Positions 17,912-25,366 of a DNA stretch of 64,000 nucleotides are shown here, in pieces; position 1 is the first letter of the stretch, and every line of letters begins with the position of its first letter. This DNA comes from Imbroritus primus (GTDB lineage Bacteria; Pseudomonadota; Gammaproteobacteria; Burkholderiales; Burkholderiaceae): contig AKCV02000025.1 in assembly GCA_000272025.2 (NCBI GenBank), forward strand, positions 186,001-250,000. Direction: 5' to 3'. Both the position numbers and the translations under genes were made by a program. Under the pieces are notes generated by a model that saw only the letters and a list, made by a program, of their open reading frames with translations, was not told the origin of the DNA and searched no databases.

Positions 17912-18145
17912 TTAACCACGCATTGCGTCGACAGCCTTGCGCAGCATTTCGTCCTGCTTGCCGATCACGTTCACGACCAGGCCGGTGTGACGGCTTTCTT
18001 CCTGTTGGTTGTCCAGCAGCTGGAGCGTTTGGGTGGTGTCGCCACCTTTCGCGCCTTCCATGTACTTGTCGCGCCATTTATGTTGTTCGGTCGCGAAGTT
18101 GCTGTAGTTCTTAATGGTTTCAGCGATAAAGCCAGTGGAAGCCAT
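17912..18145 (-). CDS. sctF: T3SS needle filament protein (YscF-like candidate)
   Basis: A 77-residue protein with no Cys, built as helix (about 5-33), a Gly/Asp turn (KGGDTTQ) and a second helix to the end, the two-helix hairpin of needle subunits. Length (family 70-90) and place fit: it follows sctD and a yscE-like gene exactly as yscF follows yscD-yscE. Sequence similarity to known needles is weak, so the call rests on size, predicted fold and order. The ATG at 18145 has a GAGG site about 9 bases upstream. A terminator follows. Confidence 0.68.
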   Translation of the reverse strand: MASTGFIAETIKNYSNFATEQHKWRDKYMEGAKGGDTTQTLQLLDNQQEESRHTGLVVNVIGKQDEMLRKAVDAMRG

Positions 18146-18287
18146 GATGAGTACCTCGTCAGTCAATTAGCCCATGTCACTCTTGGATGTCAGCCTTGGG
18201 CGATGCTGACAATTCAAACTCTGTGTTGCCTTGGCTGGCCGCATTTCAGTGATGATCAGCGGCGCAGCCTGCATGTCATTTCTGGCG

Positions 18288-18542
18288 TCACGCTTTCGCA
18301 AGCGCCTCAATCGTTTCCCGGGCCGCAGTCACCGCTTCAGACAGGCGTTCCAGTGCAACGAAGCCTTGGCGGGAAGCGCCTGCATTGCGCTGTGCCTGGA
18401 TCCGCTTGTTGATGCCATCCAGTTGAGCCAGTTTTTCCGAACGCGCTGCAGTACCAGCATCGCCGCTCAACGCAGTCATGAGTGGATTGCGATCAGCGCG
18501 TTGTTCCGCTGCAGCGGTCGTTCGGTTCGGTCCTTGCATCAT
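18288..18542 (-). CDS. YscE-like needle co-chaperone (candidate)
   Basis: An 84-residue, mostly helical charged protein between sctD and sctF. In Ysc systems the gene here is yscE, whose product joins YscG to keep the needle subunit soluble. The Ala/Glu/Arg-rich helix pair in the second half fits, but sequence identity is not evident. The start is set by an ATGATG at 18542 preceded by GGAGGCG; the frame is open to 18596. 142 bases separate it from sctF. Confidence 0.6.
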   Translation of the reverse strand: MMQGPNRTTAAAEQRADRNPLMTALSGDAGTAARSEKLAQLDGINKRIQAQRNAGASRQGFVALERLSEAVTAARETIEALAKA

Positions 18543-18676
18543 GTTTCGCCTCCGCATTGCTTGATTGGCGTAACGTTGTTGTTGAGTTGGTGACAACCGC
18601 CGATACGCCGTTCCGGCCTGTCACATTTCTTTGCGAACCGCGCTCTACTGCAGGGTGGCAAGTGTGATAACGCCGC

Positions 18677-20119
18677 TCAGCGCCGCAGCACGATCCGCTG
18701 CGGCCCCTCGAATACCAACTCCTTGTCGCTGATGCTGGTGAGGCGGTATTCCTTGTAGAGCCCGCCCTGCATGACCTTGACGCCGCCATCGAGCACCACG
18801 AACGGCATCGGGCCGCCAATGACGCTGACCACGCGGAATGGCAGGCTCTCCGCGCTGCCGCTCATTACCTTGGGGGCGTTGCGCGTGTCGCCGGGGGTCT
18901 GGGCGACGAAGGGAACGACGTCGCCATACTTGCTGCTGAAGTCCATCAGCAGGCGTTCGAATGCCGCGCGATCATCGTCCGAGAGCTTCACGTTCAGCAC
19001 CATGCGGCTGCCGTCCCACGTGGCTTCGGCATCGGGAAACTCTGTCGTGCGCAGCTGGGTGCGGAACATCTGCACGAGCTGGGGCGGCAGCATGAGGTAA
19101 TCCTCGATGTCGCCAATCTGCGGCACCTGTGCCTTGATGCTGCGCAAGATTTCTTCTTTCTGTGCATTGTCTTTCACGCCGCCGCTGAGTCGCACATTGC
19201 CCGCTTTCTGCAACTCGAAGCTGAGCCGCGCGCCATAGGGTTGCAGTGCTTCCTTGAGGCTCTGCTGCAGCAGCGCTGTGGTTGTCAGATGAAGTTCCGG
19301 CGCGGGTTGCAACGCCGCCAGTGCGGTCTGTACCTGCTTGAGGGCGGCCTCGTCGCCGACCCAGCCGGTGACCGTCACGGTGCCATCCTTGCGCGCCGCG
19401 ACACGAACGTTGGTTTCGACACCGAGGGCCTTGATGGCGGCGTGCACGGTGTCCAGCCGCTTCTGGCGGGCGATGGCTTCGCGGTTGGCGGCTTCGAGCG
19501 CCCGCGAGGCGCTGAGCGACTGGTATTGCATGAATGCGGCAACACCCGCGCCACTGAGCAGCACCAGCCAAACGATGATCATGGCAAAGCGCGGCATGCG
19601 CTGCAGCTGTGGCAGGTGCATACCGCGCAGCGCGCCGGCAAGCCGCGCGCGCATGGCGGCATGCCTGGTCTGCCAGGTGCCGCCAGCCGCAGTGGGCTGC
19701 GAAGTGGATGGCGATGCCGGCGTCGGTGGCGCTTCCGCGGCAGCGGCCTCGGTGGCGGCGAGCGTTGTCGCCCGTGCTGCCGCGGCATCTTCATAATCCT
19801 GCTGGCTCTTCCATGGTGTATCGGCAGGTTCGATGGCAAAGCACAGCGGGCCATGGGTACACGGTTCGCCCAGCGTGCCGGATGCAATCGGCTCAGGCAG
19901 CGTCGTGCCGGTGGCATGCAGATCGGCTTCCGGCTCGAACAGCGCCCAGTGATCGTCTTCGATGATCAGGCGCGCATGGCGCGGCGCGATGCCGTCATCG
20001 TCGAGGATGATGTCGCAGACCGGATCCGAGCCGATGACCAGTTCCGATTCGACCGGCACCACCGCGCCGGCATGCAGTCCGGAGAGAATGCGCAGTTCCC
20101 TGACTGTTTGCTTCATCAT
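18677..20119 (-). CDS. sctD: T3SS inner-membrane ring protein with FHA domain
   Basis: A 480-residue bitopic protein. The cytoplasmic FHA domain covers about 1-100 (VIGSDPVCDIILDDDGIAPRHARLII), followed by an Ala/Pro linker, one membrane helix at about 178-198, then periplasmic BON/ring-building domains to about 450. It forms the outer ring of the inner-membrane basal body, with SctJ inside and the secretin outside. The order sctV-sctD-yscE-like-sctF on one strand fits the Ysc layout. A hairpin (20134-20165) separates it from sctV. Confidence 0.9.
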   Translation of the reverse strand: MMKQTVRELRILSGLHAGAVVPVESELVIGSDPVCDIILDDDGIAPRHARLIIEDDHWALFEPEADLHATGTTLPEPIASGTLGEPCTHGPLCFAIEPADTPWKSQQDYEDAAAARATTLAATEAAAAEAPPTPASPSTSQPTAAGGTWQTRHAAMRARLAGALRGMHLPQLQRMPRFAMIIVWLVLLSGAGVAAFMQYQSLSASRALEAANREAIARQKRLDTVHAAIKALGVETNVRVAARKDGTVTVTGWVGDEAALKQVQTALAALQPAPELHLTTTALLQQSLKEALQPYGARLSFELQKAGNVRLSGGVKDNAQKEEILRSIKAQVPQIGDIEDYLMLPPQLVQMFRTQLRTTEFPDAEATWDGSRMVLNVKLSDDDRAAFERLLMDFSSKYGDVVPFVAQTPGDTRNAPKVMSGSAESLPFRVVSVIGGPMPFVVLDGGVKVMQGGLYKEYRLTSISDKELVFEGPQRIVLRR

Positions 20120-20133
20120 CGGTTCCCCCTGTT

Positions 20134-20165
20134 AGAGACGCCATCCAGACGATTCTGGCGTCTCT
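20134..20165 (-). repeat. Hairpin between sctV and sctD
   Basis: A 10-bp perfect inverted repeat (AGAGACGCCA with TGGCGTCTCT) with a 12-base loop, filling the 45-base gap between the sctV stop and the sctD start. No U-tract follows, so it is more likely an mRNA processing or stability element that sets the sctV/sctD ratio than a full terminator. Confidence 0.6.
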
Positions 20166-22270
20166 TAAAGCTCGACGCGGGCCAGCGGCTGGATGTTGAT
20201 ATCCGGCGTCAGCTCCTGATAGGACAGTACCGGCAGCTCATACAGCTCCGGCTCGATCATCTTGCGCACGTAGCGGCGCACGTCCATCGACGTCAGCAGC
20301 ACAGGTGGATGTGCCGAGGCGGCCATGCTGCCGACTACCTTCTTGATGTTCTCCACCAGCCGCTTCGACACTTCCGGCGCGAGCGCCAGGTAACTGCCTG
20401 AGGACGTCTGGCGGATCGATTCGCGCAGCGTGTCCTCGACATCTGGCGCCAGAAGGTAGGCTGGCAGGATGTTCATTGCGCTGGCGTGCTTGTAGCTGAT
20501 GTGGCGCTTGAGCGCGAACCGGACATACTCGGTCAGCAGTACCGAATCCTTTTCCTTCTGGCCCCACTCGATCAACGATTCGAGAATCGCGCGCAGATTG
20601 CGGATCGATACTTCCTCAGACACCAGTCGCTGCAGGATCTCGGCGATCTTCTGGATTGGCATGACCCGCGTGACTTCCTTCACCAGATCAGGGAACTTGG
20701 CCTCCATGGAGGTCAGCAGCACCTTGGCTTCCTGGATGCCCATGAAATCAGGCGCGTATTTCTTCAGCACGAAGGCCAGGTGGTGCGTCAGGATCTGGTT
20801 GGTGTCGAGAAAGCGGATACCGGCTTTCGACAGCGGTTCGCGCAGGGTCGCCGGCACCCACAGCGTGGGAATGTCCGGCAGGAAACGCTTGTCTTCCTCG
20901 TAAGCGATCTGCAGGGCGTCGAGGTTGGCCGGGGCTTCGCGCACGATCAGGTGATGGGCGCGCAGCCGACCCTGCGAGACCGGCACCTCGGACAGCAGGA
21001 TGTTGTATGTCTCGGCCGGTAGCAGTTCGTTGAAGCGCAAATGGATGCCGGGGAACGGTACGCCGAAATCGAAGTACAACGCACGCCGGATCTTGATCAG
21101 CTCGGCATTCAGCACCTCGGCATCAAAATGCTCCTGCACGCTCGATGACACATCGATCAGCAGCGGTACCGTCGGCGTGAATTCCTCGTTGCTATCGACC
21201 TGCCCTTGGTGCGCCGTCTTGTCGCCGGATGGGCTCATGGCAGGCATGTCCTTCAGCTTCTTGCCCTTGCCGTCCGCCACACGGGCATTGCGCAGCAGGA
21301 TCACGCCGAGGCCACCGGTGAGCAGCGCGAGCATCAGAAAAACCGGGACCGGCATACCGGGGATGGCAGCCATGCCCAGCGCGATGGCAGAGGCGATCAG
21401 CAGTGCCCGGGGTTGCCCCAGCACCTGCTCGCCGATGTCGGTACCGACGTTGCTCGGTTTGTCGCCGTTCTGCACGCGGGTCACGATGATGCCCGCGCAG
21501 ATGGAGATGAACAAGGCCGGAATCTGCGCGATCAGCCCGTCGCCGATGGTCAGCACCGAGTACACGCGCATGGCGTCGCTGGCGCTCAGGTCGCGCTGCA
21601 TGGTGCCGATGATCAGGCCGCCGAGCAGGTTGACCGCGACGATAATCAGGCCAGCGATGGCATCGCCCTTGACGAACTTCATGGCGCCGTCCATTGCGCC
21701 ATACAACTGGCTTTCCTTTTCGACCAGGGACCGCCGCGCCTTGGCTTCTTCCATGTTGATCGAGCCAGCGCGCATGTCGCCATCGATGGACATCTGCTTG
21801 CCGGGCATCGCATCGAGCGAGAAGCGTGCCGCCACTTCGGCCACGCGTTCCGCGCCTTTGGTAATCACTACGAACTGCACGATCGTCAGGATCAGGAAGA
21901 CCACCAGGCCAACCACCAGATTGCCGCCGACCACGAAGTTGCCGAAGGTGAAGATGATGTGGCCCGCATCTGCCTGCAGCAGGATGAGCCGCGTGGTGGC
22001 AATCGAGATGCCGAGGCGGAACAGCGTGGTGATCAGCAGCACCGACGGAAACGATGAGAACGCCAGCGGTGAGGGCAGGTACATTGCCACCATCAGCAGC
22101 ACGGCCGACGCAGTCATGTTGAGGCCGATCAGCACGTCGATCAGCCAGGTCGGCAGCGGCAGGATCATCATGAAGATGATGGCGACGATGATCACCGCCA
22201 GGACGATATCGTTGCGGCTGGTGGCAAGCATGACCAGGCGCTGCGCCTGGCTGAGGATCCGGTCTTTCAT
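20165..22270 (-). CDS. sctV: T3SS export gate protein (FlhA/LcrD family)
   Basis: A 701-residue inner-membrane protein. The N-terminal half holds about eight membrane helices and the FHIPEP signature region (RLGISIATTRLILLQADAGHI and the GAERVAEVAARFSLDAMPGKQM loop). The C-terminal ~350 residues are the cytoplasmic domain that forms the nonameric ring receiving chaperone-substrate complexes. Full family length. It overlaps sctY by ATGA (22267-22270), showing translational coupling. Confidence 0.96.
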   Translation of the reverse strand: MKDRILSQAQRLVMLATSRNDIVLAVIIVAIIFMMILPLPTWLIDVLIGLNMTASAVLLMVAMYLPSPLAFSSFPSVLLITTLFRLGISIATTRLILLQADAGHIIFTFGNFVVGGNLVVGLVVFLILTIVQFVVITKGAERVAEVAARFSLDAMPGKQMSIDGDMRAGSINMEEAKARRSLVEKESQLYGAMDGAMKFVKGDAIAGLIIVAVNLLGGLIIGTMQRDLSASDAMRVYSVLTIGDGLIAQIPALFISICAGIIVTRVQNGDKPSNVGTDIGEQVLGQPRALLIASAIALGMAAIPGMPVPVFLMLALLTGGLGVILLRNARVADGKGKKLKDMPAMSPSGDKTAHQGQVDSNEEFTPTVPLLIDVSSSVQEHFDAEVLNAELIKIRRALYFDFGVPFPGIHLRFNELLPAETYNILLSEVPVSQGRLRAHHLIVREAPANLDALQIAYEEDKRFLPDIPTLWVPATLREPLSKAGIRFLDTNQILTHHLAFVLKKYAPDFMGIQEAKVLLTSMEAKFPDLVKEVTRVMPIQKIAEILQRLVSEEVSIRNLRAILESLIEWGQKEKDSVLLTEYVRFALKRHISYKHASAMNILPAYLLAPDVEDTLRESIRQTSSGSYLALAPEVSKRLVENIKKVVGSMAASAHPPVLLTSMDVRRYVRKMIEPELYELPVLSYQELTPDINIQPLARVEL

Positions 22271-22683
22271 GAGGTAGCCTGGGTCTGGTCGCCCATGGCG
22301 GCCAGGCTGGCCGGGCGGCGTTCGACATAGGTGCGCATGGCGACGACGGCGGCGTCATGTTCGCCGGCGGCCGACAGGGCCTGCGCGCGCGTCAGGTGAT
22401 AGCTCGCGTCCTGCAGCACGGCCGGGCAGCGTTGCGCCAGATCCTGCAGCACGCGCAGCGCCTTGCGGGGCTGCGCGTTGCGGGTGCGCGCCACCGCCAG
22501 TGCGATGGCGGCACGGGTGTCGGGCAGGTGGCCGTGCTGCGTCTCCGCATGAGCTTGCCGCACGGCGAGCAGCGCAGCCGCCTTGGCGGGCTCGTCGATC
22601 TGCAGGTACACGTAGCTGAGAAAATCGAGCAGTTCAACTTCAATTGACGTGAGCTGGAGAGGAACGGCAGTCATGACGGTCAT
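22267..22683 (-). CDS. sctY: YscY-like TPR protein
   Basis: A 138-residue protein with about three TPR-like helix pairs (for example DFLSYVYLQIDEPAKAAALL, then ASYHLTRAQALSAAGEHDAA). In Ysc systems YscY binds YscX and both dock on SctV; the order sctX-sctY-sctV here is the same. The ATG at 22683 shares an ATGA with the sctX stop, and its own stop overlaps the sctV start in the same way, which fixes both ends. Confidence 0.85.
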   Translation of the reverse strand: MTVMTAVPLQLTSIEVELLDFLSYVYLQIDEPAKAAALLAVRQAHAETQHGHLPDTRAAIALAVARTRNAQPRKALRVLQDLAQRCPAVLQDASYHLTRAQALSAAGEHDAAVVAMRTYVERRPASLAAMGDQTQATS

Positions 22684-23204
22684 CCCTGATGCAGGGCGTT
22701 GAGATAGTTCCAGACATCGGCGCGCAGCGCGCGCTCCCGCTGCAGGGCTTCGCACGCCTGCCGCAGGTCCCGTCGCTCCGGACCACGAATCCCTGGGTCT
22801 TCTCCATCGCCGCCGCGGTCATCGCTGCCACTGTCGCCACCGTTGCCGGTACCATCTTCCTGATCGCTGCCGTTGGTACCGTCCTTGCCGCCTCGCGAGT
22901 CTTCGTCGCGCTCCGCCACATGCTCGATCAGCCGGCGCAGTCCCTCGTACAAGCGGTCGAGCGTGCGCTCGAACTGCACGCGGTTCAGCAGTTCAGGGTG
23001 ATTGAGTGACGGCATCAGCGCATCACGCAGGTAGCTGTCGAGATTCGGCATTGCCAGCAGGGCCTCGAGCTGCGGCCGGCGGCCAACGCCGGATGGACGC
23101 AGGTCGCGGTCGCGCGGCAGGGTGGGGCGGGTATTGCCGCGCGTATAAGAAATTCCCTCAAGCCCGTAATCCAGGGTGAGTCGTACCAGGCTCAGTTCGG
23201 TCAT
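22680..23204 (-). CDS. sctX: YscX-like early export substrate with Gly/Asp-rich insertion
   Basis: A 174-residue protein in the YscX position between a SycN-type chaperone and sctY. It shows the YscX features: an Asp/Pro-rich N-terminal segment (RDRDLRPSG) and an amphipathic C-terminal helix (RADVWNYLNALHQG; Yersinia YscX ends LLQIILNLLHKV). Yersinia YscX has 122 residues; the extra length is a low-complexity Gly/Asp/Asn stretch at about 98-140. YscX is secreted early and needed for needle export. The ATG at 23204 is chosen; an ATG at 23237 is possible. A T3SS promoter lies 64 bases upstream. Confidence 0.78.
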   Translation of the reverse strand: MTELSLVRLTLDYGLEGISYTRGNTRPTLPRDRDLRPSGVGRRPQLEALLAMPNLDSYLRDALMPSLNHPELLNRVQFERTLDRLYEGLRRLIEHVAERDEDSRGGKDGTNGSDQEDGTGNGGDSGSDDRGGDGEDPGIRGPERRDLRQACEALQRERALRADVWNYLNALHQG

Positions 23205-23267
23205 GGGGGCACCTTGCAACGGTCGAGTCAATGACATGCCGGTATGGCTGCCATGACGATTTCGGAA

Positions 23268-23295
23268 TGAGTAACCGGCCGGCTGTGACGGTTCC
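23268..23295 (-). promoter_or_regulatory. Putative T3SS ECF-type promoter (sctX operon)
   Basis: On the minus strand GGAACC (23295-23290), 15-base spacer, TTACTCA (23274-23268): both halves equal the best plus-strand boxes. It sits in the 169-base gap between the chaperone gene and sctX, 63 bases before the sctX start. Confidence 0.82.
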
Positions 23296-23373
23296 GCCAT
23301 CGGCATGGCGGGTTATCCCGGGGAGGGTGCGCGTGTCCGTACGGCGCGATGGCGTGCCGTTTTGCCGATGCCG

Positions 23374-23781
23374 CTAGCGGAACGGTCCGTCGAAGCTCTC
23401 CGGATAGTCCCTGCGCAAGGCCCCGACCCAGCGTTCCAGATGGGCCGTGGCCAGCTCGATCCACTGCAGCGTGAAGGTGCGCTCGTCGGCACGTGTACCG
23501 ACGATCAGCCAGGATCCTTCCGGTGTTTCGCGCATACCCACCTGCACCGGATACGGCGTGGCGCCATCGGCAGTAATGCGCTGCATCGCGCTGGCCAGTA
23601 CCAGCGGCATGTCATAGCGCACGCGCGTGTCGAGATGCAGCAGGATGCCGTCCGGGCAGCGCTCGAATATCAGTTCCTCATGGTCCGACAGCGCCAGGTG
23701 CAGGGGCGCGTCCTCCGTTAGCACCAGGGCGCCCAGTCCGGTTTCCTGGCCGAACGCCGCCAGCGTCTGCTCGATCAGCAT
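23374..23781 (-). CDS. Class I (SycN-like) chaperone of the gatekeeper
   Basis: A 135-residue CesT-fold protein (N-terminal helix MLIEQTLAAFGQETGL, strand pair GILLHLDTRV, long C-terminal helix). It begins 2 bases after the sctW stop. In Ysc systems this slot encodes SycN, which with YscB binds the N-terminus of YopN; no separate YscB-like gene is seen nearby. The frame is open to 23997, but that part overlaps sctW and is compositionally unlike a protein. Confidence 0.82.
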   Translation of the reverse strand: MLIEQTLAAFGQETGLGALVLTEDAPLHLALSDHEELIFERCPDGILLHLDTRVRYDMPLVLASAMQRITADGATPYPVQVGMRETPEGSWLIVGTRADERTFTLQWIELATAHLERWVGALRRDYPESFDGPFR

Positions 23782-23782
23782 G

Positions 23783-25075
23783 TCAGCGTCCTTTGGACCC
23801 GGCGGGGAGTTTCGGGAGCGCGAACGAGGCAGCGCTGCCGTTCGCTGCCTTGGCGGTATCCGTGTCGGCAGGCGTACCCCTGCCGTTGAGACGCTCGTTG
23901 CGGCTGTCACCATGAGTGACGCCGTCACCCTCGGGGTTGCTGCCTTCGCCGTCACTATTCCCGTCGTCTTCGTCCTCGCCTTCCTCTTCGCGGGCAATCA
24001 GCGTGTCGAGGGCTTCCTGACTGGCGTTCAGCACCGAGCCGCGGCAATCCTCGTCGTAGAAAATCTTGAGCGGCAGGCGCTTGAGCATGCGGCGCACCCA
24101 ACTGACGAAATAGATCTGCGTGGCCAGAATGCGCACATCGCACGTCTCGGTCAGGCTCAGCACGCGCTGGCCGGTGATCCAGCGTTCCCCGGCCAGATTG
24201 ATGATGCGTTCCATGAGTTGTTGCGACGACAGCGCCAGCGGCTGGGCACGTCCCGTCAGTTCCATGCACAGGTTGCCGCAGTCTTCCAGCACCGTGCCGA
24301 CCACCTGCAGATGGTAAAGATCCTGTACCAGCTGATTGAGCCGCACGGGCGACGCGGATGGGCGCGCAGCGTTCAAGTCCTGTCCAAGTGCGCGGATCAT
24401 CTGCTGCAGACCTTCGCCGAAGCGGGCCTCGCCGAATTCCCGCAGTACCGCCGTCAGCGTTTCACCAACCGTCGGCGTACCGAGCACGATATCGCGGTAG
24501 GTTGCCTGGAATGATTTGAGCTGGGCCGAGGTCGGTTGCTGTTCCACCGCGGCGGCGATGGTATTGAGCGCAGCCCGTAGCGCGGGACCCTGCTGGGTCT
24601 CGCATTCGGTCAGCGCATCTTCGAACAGGCTGATGATGTCGGCGCGCTCGCCGTCCTCGAGCGCTGCCGCGTAGGCACGCTGCAGCGCCAGGTAGCCGAG
24701 CGCGGGATCGTCGCGCTGCTGCCGTGCCAGCGTCGCCGCCTGCTCTGGTGTACGGCGCATGCGCCGCATCAGCTCTTCCGCCTGGTCGTGCTGGCCGGTC
24801 ATGTCGAGATAACCGTCGGCGCTTTCGTGGGCGACGATCTGCAGATCCGGCAGTTCCTTGACCTCTTCCTTCTTGTCGCGCTCGCGCAGGCGGATGGCGG
24901 CGTCGCGGCACAGCTCTTCCACGGCGTTGGCCTGGGCCTCGCCCGGGGGCTTCTGTTTGAGGACGATCTCCCGGCCTTTCCATCTGCCGCTGGCGGTCAT
25001 GCCTGCAGTGGCAGCTGCGTTGGCCGACTGCGTCTGGGCGGGAAGATGGGACGGCGTGGCGCGGATGGTGCTCAT
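23783..25075 (-). CDS. sctW: T3SS gatekeeper, YopN-TyeA fusion
   Basis: A 430-residue cytoplasmic/secreted gatekeeper that holds back late substrates until translocators are exported. The N-terminal chaperone-binding region is about 1-80, the helical YopN/MxiC domain about 85-280, and a TyeA-like domain about 285-370 (SWVRRMLKRLPLKIFYDEDCR matches TyeA KRMFRLFPLGVFSDEE). TyeA is a separate protein in Yersinia but fused in many systems. After it comes a ~60-residue acidic/Asn/Gly tail. First gene of the minus-strand operon; its promoter is at 25150-25177. Confidence 0.92.
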   Translation of the reverse strand: MSTIRATPSHLPAQTQSANAAATAGMTASGRWKGREIVLKQKPPGEAQANAVEELCRDAAIRLRERDKKEEVKELPDLQIVAHESADGYLDMTGQHDQAEELMRRMRRTPEQAATLARQQRDDPALGYLALQRAYAAALEDGERADIISLFEDALTECETQQGPALRAALNTIAAAVEQQPTSAQLKSFQATYRDIVLGTPTVGETLTAVLREFGEARFGEGLQQMIRALGQDLNAARPSASPVRLNQLVQDLYHLQVVGTVLEDCGNLCMELTGRAQPLALSSQQLMERIINLAGERWITGQRVLSLTETCDVRILATQIYFVSWVRRMLKRLPLKIFYDEDCRGSVLNASQEALDTLIAREEEGEDEDDGNSDGEGSNPEGDGVTHGDSRNERLNGRGTPADTDTAKAANGSAASFALPKLPAGSKGR

Positions 25076-25149
25076 GAGCGGTCGCGGCGGTGCAGGCACG
25101 GGTGAAAGCGGAGCGGGGTGCACACAGATCTCCCGCCCAGCGTTCCGTG

Positions 25150-25177
25150 TGTGTGGCCGCGCGTGCTGGACGGTTCC
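25150..25177 (-). promoter_or_regulatory. Hrp-box-type promoter of the sctW operon
   Basis: On the minus strand GGAACC (25177-25172), 15-base spacer, CCACACA (25156-25150). This is an exact match to the hrp box GGAACC-N15/16-CCACNNA read by HrpL-type ECF sigma factors. It lies 74 bases before the sctW start and is divergent from the box at 25270-25297. Confidence 0.8.
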
Positions 25178-25269
25178 ATGGTGGGTGTCAGTCTTCCGCT
25201 GAGGTTGCCAATCATGCGAAGCGGGCAGGTATCCGGCTGGCCGTAGGGCCGGGGATGGTCTGTTGGCGC

Positions 25270-25297
25270 GGAACCGGCGCTGACGGCAGGTTACTGA
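25270..25297 (+). promoter_or_regulatory. Putative T3SS ECF-type promoter (giant tip-like gene)
   Basis: GGAACC (25270-25275), 15-base spacer, TTACTGA (25291-25297), 69 bases before the ATG at 25367. A full -35 match. It faces away from the sctW box, so the two divergent operons share this 290-base control region. Confidence 0.85.
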
Positions 25298-25366
25298 TCT
25301 GGCATCCGTTCGAGGATGTTGCGGCATGGCGGTCATGCGCAGCAATCCAGCTATTTCAGGTGCCCT

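Noticed and set aside
17560-18114. A 184-codon plus-strand frame rich in Arg, Cys and Ser
   Set aside because: No ribosome site, composition unlike a protein, and it runs through the minus-strand terminator and over sctF.
20099-20126. Minus-strand GGAACC at 20126-20121 as a promoter of sctD
   Set aside because: It overlaps the sctD start region and the expected -10 position does not match the box.
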